This document shows positions 13,230-24,500 of a stretch of 64,000 nt of DNA, piece by piece. Source of the stretch: Actinidia chinensis (Eukaryota > Streptophyta > Magnoliopsida > Ericales > Actinidiaceae); assembly GCA_009663005.1 (NCBI GenBank), contig CM018913.1, forward strand, positions 59,935-123,934, written 5' to 3'. Both the position numbers and the translations under genes were made by a program. Numbering within the stretch: the stretch's first letter is position 1; the number at the start of each line of letters is the position of its first letter. The notes below the pieces were generated by a model. That model worked only from the letters and a program-made list of their open reading frames with translations, did no database searches and was not told the origin of the DNA.

Positions 13230-15554
13230 AGAATCTGTATGTTGAGATGAGAATCAACATGAAGATGTGGATTGGATTTATTGTAAACAAATTTAAAAAA
13301 ACCCATTTGTTTTGAAAAAAGCCAAGTATCATAAAAATAATAAATAAAAAAAAGGAACATTAAAATGAGTCGTGTTGAAAGGACACTCTTTTCTCTAAAA
13401 AGCATATGATAGGTCATAGCCCGTCTAAATTGATTGGTAAAAACATTAGATTGTTTTCGTTAGAAAGTAGAAAGAAAGCCTTATTTTTATGCTTATATCA
13501 AAAAATAGCCGTTGAATCTCAATTTAATACTCTAACAATGCATGCATCAATAATATTGATTGGAATTATTTTATTCTCCTTTCTTTGTCGAATACACATG
13601 AAGGCCACACAAAAAAAAAATCAATCTTCATATTGGTTTTTTTTTGTAGTTTTATTATGAGATGGTGATACCACAAGATATAACTATCGCAACAAATTTT
13701 TAATAGACGTGGTCAGTTACCTTGATGACCTCGTCTAAAAATTCACTTCATGATTGTCAACCTGAAAAGATAAGGCTTTACAAACTACAAATTTTCAAAA
13801 TCCAAAACACCACGTGGCTCATAATAAAAGAATACAATTTCTGCCAACATTCTAGAGATTGTTATTTCCTGTTTTGCATAAATATTCTGTTTTTCCATTT
13901 GAAGTTATTTTGGAAGATGTGTTTTAAAAGCCAGTGAGATAAACAAACTGACATTGAACGCGTATGAGGAGGAAGGAAAGAGCGAGTGTTATTGGCAATC
14001 TCTATTGCCATCAGTAAACAAGGAAAAAGTCTCTGAGATAACCATACTGAGAATGAACTTAGACTGAGGAAAGAGAACAGTTTCTTTTTTTGGCAATTCC
14101 GTCATGAAGAACAAGAAAAAGTTGATCTGCATAAGGAAAAAGTTATGGTTCATTGTGTTCTTACTTGTCAGTAAATCTTCTTATTTCCAAAGAAACTGGG
14201 ACCAACAGCCTTTTCAAACGATCAAACCATGAAGGATCAGATTCAGAACTGCCAGCAAGTCGAACCCATTTCTTGAAGATGGCTCTATCAATTAGTTGCA
14301 AAGAAATTCTCAGGAAAGTACACTATTGTTAGTGAGCATGGTTGTAAGAGACGAGAACTAACAGAATAAGACATTTTCCACCATATGTATAAATGCTTCT
14401 TGATGAATAACAACTCAGTATACGCTGTTTTTGGCGCTCTCTCTCTATATATATACATATGTACAAGACAATAGATGTGAAAATAGAATATATACTCTTA
14501 ATTGTCTCCTCTAGACATTGGCATGGGTTGAGCTGCCAAAACCACAGCCAAAAACTTAAAGCAAGAAATCCCACCATCCAAACATGAGGTCCTTCGGTGT
14601 TAAGCCCATATCAAAATACTCCCGAGCCATATTTTGCCACCATAACAGCAAATGTTAAAGTAATCTAGGCCCTCAACAATGGAAACCGTAAATTTTCGAA
14701 TACTTGAGTGAATTTGTCCATCCTGTTAAGGTTGATGAGGAGCTGGCAACCTCAACAGACCTTTGAAGCAATACCAGATACGAAAATCCACCATCCCACC
14801 AGTTAGAAGCAAAGCCAGCATTTTCTCCGCTTGAGAAGGATGTGATGAAGAACCAGCAAGTATAAGTAAGCATCGTAGTAAAAAGAGAACTTCAAAACCT
14901 GCATACTTCTATGTTTCTTCATTTGATATGTTATCGCTCATGACAGAAGTAGATGCAAGAGGTATTTACTTAACAAGATCGAGTTGTCCCCAGAAACTCT
15001 GAAATTAGGCAAGTCTTAAGTTCTACATGGAAATGTCACTTCCCTCGCGAGCAAGGTATCCTCGATCTCAAATTTGTATTCATAACCAGCATACTAACTT
15101 CCTTTCTGCCATTTTCCTCCAATGTTGGTTGATACGGACAAAGTGGCAATTAACGTAACACCTCCTAATCTCCACTGGCCTGACAATTGAAACAAAGCAG
15201 AAAGGAAATAGAGGTGGGTGAATAAAATTATGAAGTGAAACAGAACTATTTTTAAACCAACTTCATTTCAATTGGTGGAGATATGTTGGATGGTTCGAAT
15301 ATTGCTCCAAATATCTTTATTATTTTCGGGTTTTGATTAACAAGAAATTGGAAGTGTAGTGGGATTGTGTTTCTGGTTCCTTCTTTGGATTATATTGGTT
15401 GAGTGTAAGGCTATCATGAAGATGAGAACGGATGTTGACTCTTTATGGATAGTTTTGTTTTGTCATGGATGTTGGACTCTTTATGGACCGATTTTGTTAT
15501 TTGTCACTTTTTGGGTCCTCTTTGAAGGGGATTCCCTATTTTTACTTATAGATT

Positions 15555-15728
15555 AGGGGCAACAGGTGACACTGTTTAGTGGTTACCAACTCGACCTATT
15601 AACCTTGAGGTCATGGGTTTGAACTAAGGCCCACCACGTTGTGCATATAATGGCAAATGTTAGGTTTGTATCCAATCTATCCCTCCTAAACCCCCATTAG
15701 GACCTGTGCAGGGGTTGTTTTTTTCTAT
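15555..15728 (+). mobile_element. SINE-like element
   Basis: Around 15565-15585 the sequence resembles a tRNA A box (ACTGTTTAGTGGTTACC). Around 15615-15626 it resembles a B box (GGGTTTGAACTAA). The spacing of about 40 bp suits an RNA polymerase III promoter. A T-rich 3' end (GTTTTTTTC at 15718-15725) follows, as in several plant SINE families. No target-site duplication was established. Confidence 0.5.
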
Positions 15729-17209
15729 TTTTAATTTTACAATATGAGATCACATATAGTGAGAGATTTTTTTTGATTGCTTTTCTGTTTCCCTCTTTGG
15801 GGGCTCCTTGTCCTCCAACTACAAAATGGAACTCATGTTCAACGTACCTTTGTGAGGCTACTTTCGTTAAACAAAGCATTTGGAATAGGAGGTGGTTGTG
15901 AGACTTTAATCACATTTGTCGATAATCCTAGAGTTAAACTGGACTATTAGGATTTCAAAGGGAATTATATACAATTCATTTGCATATAATTGGAACTCCA
16001 TACTTCAGGAAGATTACTAACCTGATTCAACACCGACCATAGCGCTTCAATTTTTCCAGTTTAGGCCCTTCAAAGGTGAACTCATTCAAACGAACCCCTT
16101 TTGGGAAATGGAGTGCATCAGGAAAACAACATTGTCTCTAATTGATTGGAATGTTCTTTCTAAAAACCGCTGGATTCTCGTTAAGATGAGTCACCATTTT
16201 CATCTATCAACACAAAGCCATACAGCAGCATTTAAGTCACTCAGGACCCGATCCATAGATACTACTGTTGTAGCTTGACTTTGTATAAACAATCCGATCC
16301 CCTCTCTTGGAAACATTGTAAACACTTTCTTGAGTGAAGAATCTGGCATAATTCTGGGCTTTGTGAGCGCAAAACAAAAGGCGTGAAGGTTTTGCATAGC
16401 CCTGAAAATTGACTCAGATGTTGCAGACAATGAGTGACCATTTCCAATTGATTGATAAAATCAAAAATTGGCTGCTTAAATCAGGGGCCAAATATAGGCA
16501 AAATAATTCATAGTTAATTGATATGAAGAACGTCCCCGTTTATATGTCACGCGAACATGGACTTTTGAGGAGTCCAGAACCAGTAAGCTGTTGCATACAA
16601 GTTTTGAATGGATCAATTAGGACCGTACGTGTGAAAGCAGTTATAAGTGCATAGGTAGGTTGCATTGAAAAGAAAATTTGAGCCATGTGAAGAGATACAA
16701 GGACAAGGAATTATGCTACCTCTGCGTGAGGCATGCGTACGGCGTCTCTAATTAATAAATCACTAATGTTATCTGTCATCCATGCTCTATAAATCATCAC
16801 ATGGTTTAACTTAAACTCTAGAAGTAAAAGTTTTTCAGATGGATAAGAGCTCTATAGCTGGTTTCTGTATGGTCAACAAAAGTTGAATGTTTTACAATCA
16901 ATAAGATATCAATGCTTCTGCACAAAAGCTCTAAAGTTGCTTTCTGCTGAGCCCATGCCATGATTGCAAAACATAGACAAGGGGTCCGGCTATGGTTCCT
17001 TGAGATCAAAGATAGGCAGGGGAAGCATACCTTCTTCTCCATGGAAGGTTCCCATACTTAAAACCGAGGGAAAAGGAAGGGAAAGCTTAGAGAGATAGAA
17101 AACTCTACACTGTTAGAGAAAACCTGTGGGAATATAGCAACTTGGAGTCCCATGTTTTATTATCGCATGTGCCATGGCGTAATGTTTTTTCCTAAACACT
17201 AAGTCAGTG

Positions 17210-17332
17210 TTGGATCAAGGATTTGGTGAAGGAAATGGAAATGGAAAGGTAGATGATTCAATGATCCCGAATGATTGGATCGTCTAACTTTTCCATTTTC
17301 ATTTCCTTTACCCCACCGAATCCTTGATCCAA
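17210..17332. repeat. Long near-perfect hairpin (miniature foldback element)
   Basis: The left arm starts TTGGATCAAGGATTTGGTG and the right arm ends CACCGAATCCTTGATCCAA. The interior also pairs (GGAAATGGAAATGGAAA with TTTCCATTTTCATTTCC), giving arms of nearly 60 nt around a small loop. Typical of a MITE; transcription would give a double-stranded RNA stem. No clear target-site duplication. Confidence 0.8.
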
Positions 17333-17662
17333 ATACATCCTAAAAGGTGGATCCAGACATCTTGTCGTAAATAGCATCTTGCGCTTAGTACTGGCAGAGA
17401 ATACAATTTTGAAAAGCAGTTAGATAAAAGTCAAGAGAAAAACTCAACGTGACGTTTGAAGCAAACAGGACATAAAACCAGTTGCAGTCGTAGTAATCAT
17501 ATATATTTTTTTATGGTTTGTGGAACTTGTCTATCAAAGTAGCAAGTAACCTCTATGCACTGTTTTGCCACAAAAATGGAAAATGAATAAATTAAGGACA
17601 CTGAATTAGGCTTCCAATGAGCAACTAATTTCAGTGATTGAGCCCCCCTACAAAGACCATAG

Positions 17663-17664
<2 letters not shown>

Positions 17665-17695
<31 letters not shown>
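17665..17695. repeat. (GA)n microsatellite
   Basis: Uninterrupted GA dinucleotides, about 15 units. Confidence 0.92.
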
Positions 17696-17696
<1 letters not shown>

Positions 17697-17955
17697 CCCG
17701 ATTGAGTTCATAGTGAAGATTTGTTTGCAAAAGAAACTGTTTATATTTAACTATAAACAAAAGTTAGAACTTCCAATTCTATTGAAGCCTCAAGTACCAT
17801 GGACCCAATGGAGTTAATAAAAAAACATAAAGGAATTCGCTGAAAGAGTGAATTCAATAGTTGGCTATTTACAGCGTTTGGATGGGGAAATTGGTTTTCT
17901 TTGTAAATTGGTTTTTGAAAATAAAATTTCAATATCTAGAATATATGGAATTTAA

Positions 17956-18263
17956 TGCTCCATTTGGATTGATGTGGATTTCAATTCAAGGGATCTAGTA
18001 ATTAATATCAACAAAATGCAAGAGATTTAGCCATGGGTGGTTTGTTAAACTAGTGGAAGGTGGATTAGAGGTCGATAAGTATTTCCTATATAATTAGGAT
18101 AGAATTTCAAATCACACTATTAAATAATCATTTCAAATCCATCATGAAATGAACTCCAAAACTCAATGTCTAATCCATATGTAAACTAACATATCTACCT
18201 TTAAGCTATTCTCAATGAATATTAATGCCAAATTCTGAAATCCACATATATTCAAATGGAGCC
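17956..18263. mobile_element. Tourist-like (PIF/Harbinger) MITE
   Basis: Termini TGCTCCATTTGGAT and, inverted at the right, GGCTCCATTTGAAT, extended by a shared GTGGATTTCA block inside. The trinucleotide TAA flanks both sides (17953-17955 and 18264-18266), the duplication expected of PIF/Harbinger elements. About 308 bp, non-coding. Confidence 0.72.
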
Positions 18264-18849
18264 TAAAATGTGAATTCATGTGTGGAATTTGCAAGTAAAA
18301 TTGACCTATCTCGATTCAGTGTCTTAACATTAATCTCCCTAATGAAGTCATACAATTATAACCTTTTTACAATTTCCTAAAGTCCAAACCAAGCCCCCAT
18401 TTGTTCTCTGTATAATCACTTACGTTGGACTACATTCAGGCAAATCAAAAGCTACAATCAAACCCATTTGAAACCCTTTTACCAGATTTTTCAATTCTAT
18501 GCTTACCAAACTTTGAAAAAACTAATTAAGAGGGACAACATAAACTTCATAGGAATTGGTATAAAATATTGAGTTCTTTATGAGATATTGAGTTCAAAAC
18601 TTGAATTGAAAACTTCAACAAAGTGATGCTTAAAAAAACATGAGCGAGAGCGGGATTTCGCTACCTTGGAAAGCAGATTTTTTGAGTAAAGAGAAAAGCG
18701 AAGGTGCCTGATCTGGATTCGCGAAGGGGTATTTGTGGGGTATCTGATAAGGAAGCTAGTTTCGCGTTGCAATAACTCAGAGGCCTCGTGGAAAGTGATC
18801 ATTTCTGCAAAATAACCCAACCAGAAAGCAGAAGAGGACTGATTCTATG

Positions 18850-21360
18850 TGGGATTTTTATTTTTTATTTTTGGAACATTTCCACTTTGCCCCCTTATGT
18901 ATATATCATATGGGATGCATCCCTCGTGTTATTTATTCCTATATAATATGTTATAGTTGTGAATCGAAATGCACATCAAATTCTGTTATACTAATAGGAA
19001 AGTGCGACTCCTTGCATAGTGTTTGTAGAAAGTGAACTATTTTCTTAAGATAAAATACTTTAAATTTTCAAACTTTTTAAAATGCCATTGTTTTATTTTT
19101 TATATTTTCTCCTTTTAGTCCCTCCAATCACCACAAACCTCCTCTCTCTCTCTGCCCCAATATCTTCAAATAATTATATATACAACGCGTACTATCCTCT
19201 CTCTCATGACAATAAAACAAAAAGATTAGGGTAATCGAGGTAAATTTATAATACATTGGACAATAGTTGGTCCAAAATCATAGAATGTTATGTGGTGTGA
19301 TTGAATATGATCAAACTACAAGGAAGGAAAAATGAAATTTACCTTTATTTTTGGCAAAAACGGACTTTCATAGCGAAAGCGAAATAATAAAATAGAAAAA
19401 AATTTGAGGAAGGCATATTTTGGGTAAATTATAATGACCTCTCTAAGTTGAAGAATTATATTTAGACTCCCTTTTTTGGAATAATTACACCAGCATCCCT
19501 TAAGGTTTATATCTATATAATTCTAACTCCAAAAACGGTTGGTGAAACAGAGTTGACTGGAAGTAAACATGATGATTTCATTAACTGTGTACTTAATGCC
19601 TATTCACTACTGGTTAATTTAACTATGCGAAGAGAAGTGGTTTACATTCTTAGTAAAAATGTGGGAAAAACAAAATGTCCTTAAATATCCTGTTGCTGCA
19701 ACTTTATCTCTAATTTTAATGCCACCCTGTTTTCCGTGTTGCTCCCCATTCAACTCACTTTTCGTGGCTATCCATAAATGCCATAACTGCATCCACCCTC
19801 ACCATCCGATCAATCCCAACTCAGATCATCCCACCCCGTACCACCCCAAGTTGCTCTCCTCCTCTAATCCCCCATTACATAGCACTCATAAAACTGAATT
19901 GTCTATTCTCCTTTTCTATGCCCTACTCTGATTTTCTAACGCAACATCTCAACCACATTTGAATTCCAATCGCGATTTGCCTTGTTTTAATTGAAATTAA
20001 AAATAACCCTAGTATTTGATTGCACAATTAAACAACATATATACGATGAATCTAATAATTTTATCATAATAGAAACACAATAAATAATCGATATAAGATA
20101 TTTAGAAAAAAACAAAGTAGAAAAAAAAATTACGAATCAAGGAAAAATACACTATCAAAGTAGTCGTATATAAGAGCTCCTCACATCCTATTGTGAATGT
20201 ACACACGGGGTGTCTAACTATTGTTTTTGAATTTTGTGAACCATCTTTCGTGCTACTCTTCTCGCTCCTTCACCTCTTCACCTAATTCGAGTACACCGAG
20301 CATTTAACCCGTACCTTCAAATACTTTCAAATGATTTTTTATTTAATGATTGATTACTTTATAATCTTAGAGCTCGTAAATACCCCGATCATAAATTATG
20401 TAATAGACTCCTTTAGTACAAAAAATTGAACTTATAATCCTTCAAAACGCTGTATTAAATTAAAACATAATTTTTCTTTTTAATAACAAATACTTAAAAC
20501 GTGTAAACTCGACTTTCATGGCTGCTAGTTTCGATTAAGGGGAAGGCGACAAATTTCAATCACTAGCTCCCTGCTTTGTCTCAAAATTATACTTTTAATC
20601 CTTATAGTTTTACTATTTTCATTAACTTTTAATTATGAAAACTTAATTCCAAAGTTGCTTTAAAATAATCATTTATGCCGAATTCACAAACTATCACTCA
20701 AAAACACTCTGAGTGCCAATTCACAGGACATAAATTAAAATAAATATAAAATTAAAATATTTGCCTTACACATTGATAAACCACACGAGAAATTATAGTC
20801 TCAGAAGAAATGTTTTGAAGCAATTGTGACAGTGGGGACTCGGGCACTCACTAGGTTACCCCCCACACCCAAATATTGATGTGTTTTGCACGCCATAGAC
20901 CAGTGACAACGACTCTGTCACTTTTACCCACAAGTGATATTGGGATTCGTTGATCAAATTTATCTAATTCGAGTGTATAGTTTTGATGTTTAAAGTTTAT
21001 GTATGGAGATCGAGTCACTAATTTGGGAGCCTTTTGAAGATTTTGTAAGGACTACTTTTTTAATTACTGGATCTACAACCTCAATATTCAATGTGTACCT
21101 TAAATAGTGTTTTCCGAATGGGCTCGAGCCGCCGTGGTATTATTACGGACTCGCCTACGTGACGCGCCCACATTCACTCATTTGAGTGATGGGACAATTT
21201 TTTTACTTTTTTTTAGTGGAGTCCCTCTCTAATAGTAAATTTAGAGCTTCATATAAATGATCGTAAAATACCACGGGTTCAAGCCCACCACTCGTACCTC
21301 AATCATTGATAGTTCAATGGTAAAGTGACCACCTGTAAAGAAAACTGACGGGGTAAAGAG
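18850..21360. other. Intergenic region upstream of eIF2B gamma
   Basis: AT-rich, no recognised gene. A proline- and histidine-rich frame at 19659-19931 is low-complexity translation of a C-rich stretch and I do not support it as a gene. The promoter of the eIF2B gamma gene presumably lies in the last few hundred bases. Confidence 0.6.
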
Positions 21361-21399
21361 AAATTTTTGACATTTTTCCGAAAGCTCCTCGCCGTCCCA

Positions 21400-21513
21400 A
21401 TCCAACTTCGCTCTTCCAAAATTCACAGGCATACAAATCCTCGGCGTGAAAGCTCTTTCTCCCTCTCTAAAAAACACAACTCTCTCTCTCCGCATACTCT
21501 CTCTCTAGTGTGG
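21400..21513 (+). promoter_or_regulatory. Pyrimidine-rich 5' leader of eIF2B gamma
   Basis: CT-rich tracts (CTCTCTCTC at 21480-21490 and 21498-21506) lie directly upstream of the first eIF2B gamma coding residues, as is common for plant housekeeping 5' UTRs. The transcription start is not determinable here. Confidence 0.45.
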
Positions 21514-24500
21514 ACGGGATTTTCAGGTGGTAGTATTGGCAGGCGGCACTTCGAGGAACTGCATCCCTCTCGTTTCAAAAGGGTTTCGTCTTCTTCATGC
21601 TTTTTTTTTTCTTCTGTATTTTTGGCATATTGTTTTTTTGTTTCCAGTTTTTCGTTATACATGGAAAAAAATAATCTCAGGAGGTTCCGAATGCGCTATT
21701 GCCCGTGGCGAACCGCCCCGTTCTGTCCTATGTTCTGGAGTTTTGGAGCAAAGCAATCTCAAGCATCTCATTGTTGTAAGTCTCTCTCTCTCTTTATATA
21801 TATGCACGTTATGCCGTAACTCCTCATTGAATTTAAGAAAAAAAATATGAGCTAAATCTTGAATGAATTTATCAAGCTGCAAATGAAATTTGTCTTTTCG
21901 TGCGCCTTTTTTTGGTTAAGTTCTGTCCAAGGCCATCCCCAATCCTTACTTATACTTTTAACTAAATTGAGTTGAAAGTTGAGCAAAAGGCTTCATTTGA
22001 TATGTAGCACTCCAATGAACAATGTCAAGTATGAGGAGAAATCTGGGAGTAAAGAAGAGGGAAGTGGAAAGTTTGTGCAAAAGTTGCATGTGTTAAGTTT
22101 GTGTTGGATTTATATTTGAGTAAGGAAAATTGGGCCTTCTTTGATTTGAGTAAAATTGAATTTGATATAAGTTCCAGGTAAAGTATCTGGTGAGGGTTTT
22201 GATGGTTTTTCCTCAAATTTAAGTTTGAATCAAGATTTGAGTGATGGAATGGATGTCCTAAGCAAACATTAGCTTTTGGGTAGAACTTCTAGTTTGTACA
22301 CCCACCCACCCACCCACAAAAAAAAAAACTTTTTATAATTGTTTGTGAAAAAATAATTTCTATGCAAACTAGGGTTTTTAATTTCTTTGTGTATGGAGGA
22401 TAGGTCGTTGAAGGTTGGAAGGTGTGAAGATGCAGCACTTCGAGTTGGTGGTTGGATATCTAGTGCTTATGTGGATCGTCTTCATGTTGAGGTAATTATT
22501 ATATGACTGCCTGATTTGTTTGTTTAAGTGATTGAAGGCATAAGCTTTGAACTGTTTTTGACTTAATTCCGTTATAAAACACAATATTGTAGATACTAGA
22601 GGGTTAAGTTAGTGAATTATATTAACTTGTTATTGACTATTATGTTGTAAATTCTCAATGGTTAACTATACGAGCAATTTTTTTTTTCATTGGAACAAAA
22701 TGAAAGACCCTTAGGAAATAATGAATAGTGATTTTGAGGCTTGGGAGTGGAATGGCATGATTATTTATTATTGATAGGTGTGTGAACGGGTCTGGTTAGG
22801 CACATTGAGAGAAAAAAGTGCAACCAACCTACCCTTGGTGGGTTAGCATTAGTCCAATCCTCAGTCGACCCACCAACCTTCAAAATCAATGGGTTGGTTA
22901 ATTTTTTTGGCAGTTTCAACTCCGTGTGTTTGATGGGTTGGCCGGATAGAAATTTGAGAGAGAAAAAAATCTCAATTTTAATTCACTCTTATAAAATAAG
23001 AGGTTGAAGCACTCTAATAGAAAACTTCACTAGAGAAACAATGAGTACAAAGATGATGAAAAAGGATTTTAGCATCATAGTAAATTTGGTGAGAATAAAT
23101 AGGTGTGAAAAGAGTTATATTTATGACTTATATCTAAATGGGCGGTTTGGGGTCGGCTTAGTAGCATATCAACAAAGTTAAACCCCGTAGTTCACTCGCC
23201 TCAAAAAAATGCTTATCTCCCACCTAACCCAACCCGCTCACCCTCTCAAACTACAAGTTGCGGAGAGGGTCAGGTGGATTGGGTTAGGTTGGCGGGTTTT
23301 TTGCACACCCTTATTTATTAGCAGTAGCTTTTTTCTGTGTCACAATCCGGTTTTATAAACGAACAATATGGTCTACATTGTAAACAACGATTAGTGAAAC
23401 TTACTGAGTAGAATAACCGGGTATAGCTGTGGATTAATAAATATGGGAACAATGATCAACAATCCAAGCTCACGTTATGACTGGTCTAATATGGAAGAAG
23501 TTTTGTGTTGGTCTTGAGATTTTTTGACATGTTACACTTTATGATTGGACTTTGGAACAAATCAGGGGAGGAACTAACCATGCCCCCCCACCCCCACCCC
23601 CAATTCTGTGCAACCCCTTTAGTATCTGTGTATACTTATATGTCTAGAAAAATTATGCTATTGGTACTATTGCATTTGACGAATCACATGCACCAATCAT
23701 ACGTGATGTGCAGGATAATGTGGTTAATTGCACATAAGGTTGATACATGAGATGGTGCCCAAATGCTTGTGACCCCATAGCATTACTGTGAAAATTATTT
23801 ATATGCTGCATTTTGTAATGTTTCCATATGCACGTGCAAATCGCAGTTGCACATGATTTGGATAGCTTGTTATACATTGTTGGACCTATTTCCTAACAAC
23901 TTAAGCTTTTTTGATCAATTGATGATCTAACAGTTTGCGTGTTTACTTCTGTGAACCAAAACAAGCTTTAATGTTTAGAACATGAGTTATTGAGGTTAGT
24001 AGACCTACTAGCGCTCTGTCCTCATCAGATTATTCTTAACTAATGAGTTTCTTGGTTATTTGATAAGCCGACGGCTAGTGGAGAGCCCCACTTCAAATAA
24101 ATTGAAAGATTTACGTGGTGGAGGACTGGAGGCTTATATGTAGATCAAGGATGTTAGCCACTGCATCATCACTCAAATTATTATAGACTTTCTAGTTAGC
24201 CTTGTTGTATTAGCCCTGGCAAATTTTGATTTGTTTGTTACCTTGGATTAGTAATTTATGTGGTGGCCTAAAAATCTACCTTAGATCTTTTAAGTACCCC
24301 TTACGGTTAGTCTTTACCACTAATGTGCATCTCTTATCTGGCTTTATTAGTTATATAATATAATGATGGTAAACCCTAAAAAATATGAACTCTGGAGGAA
24401 TAATTAATGATCCCTATGATTATTGGGATGCTTGGTTACCTAGTTCTATCAAGGCAAGTTAGCAGGTTGTGATAAGACTTTGTTAAGAGTACTACTCCTG

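Larger units (their letters stand above)
10640..14000. other. Mostly gene-free interval after PP2A
   Basis: It holds the probable PP2A 3' UTR and its downstream region, the isolated phytoene-synthase-like exon near 12.2 kb, and a diverged local duplication at 13.04-13.23 kb. Other open frames here are short, overlap on both strands and show no recognisable domain. I see no further supported gene. Confidence 0.6.
14000..18850. other. Interval without a recognised gene; possible minus-strand transcript
   Basis: Minus-strand frames of moderate length occur at about 14190-14310, 14673-14873, 16200-16430 and 16900-17042. A possible 5' leader exon sits at 18667-18840 (minus), with a GTAGCG donor. 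I cannot match any of them to a family and they could be chance frames. A SINE-like element, a hairpin, a (GA)n tract and a Tourist-like MITE lie inside and are listed separately. Confidence 0.4.

Noticed and set aside
19659..19931. Histidine/proline-rich 90-residue frame
   Set aside because: C-rich low-complexity translation without homology.
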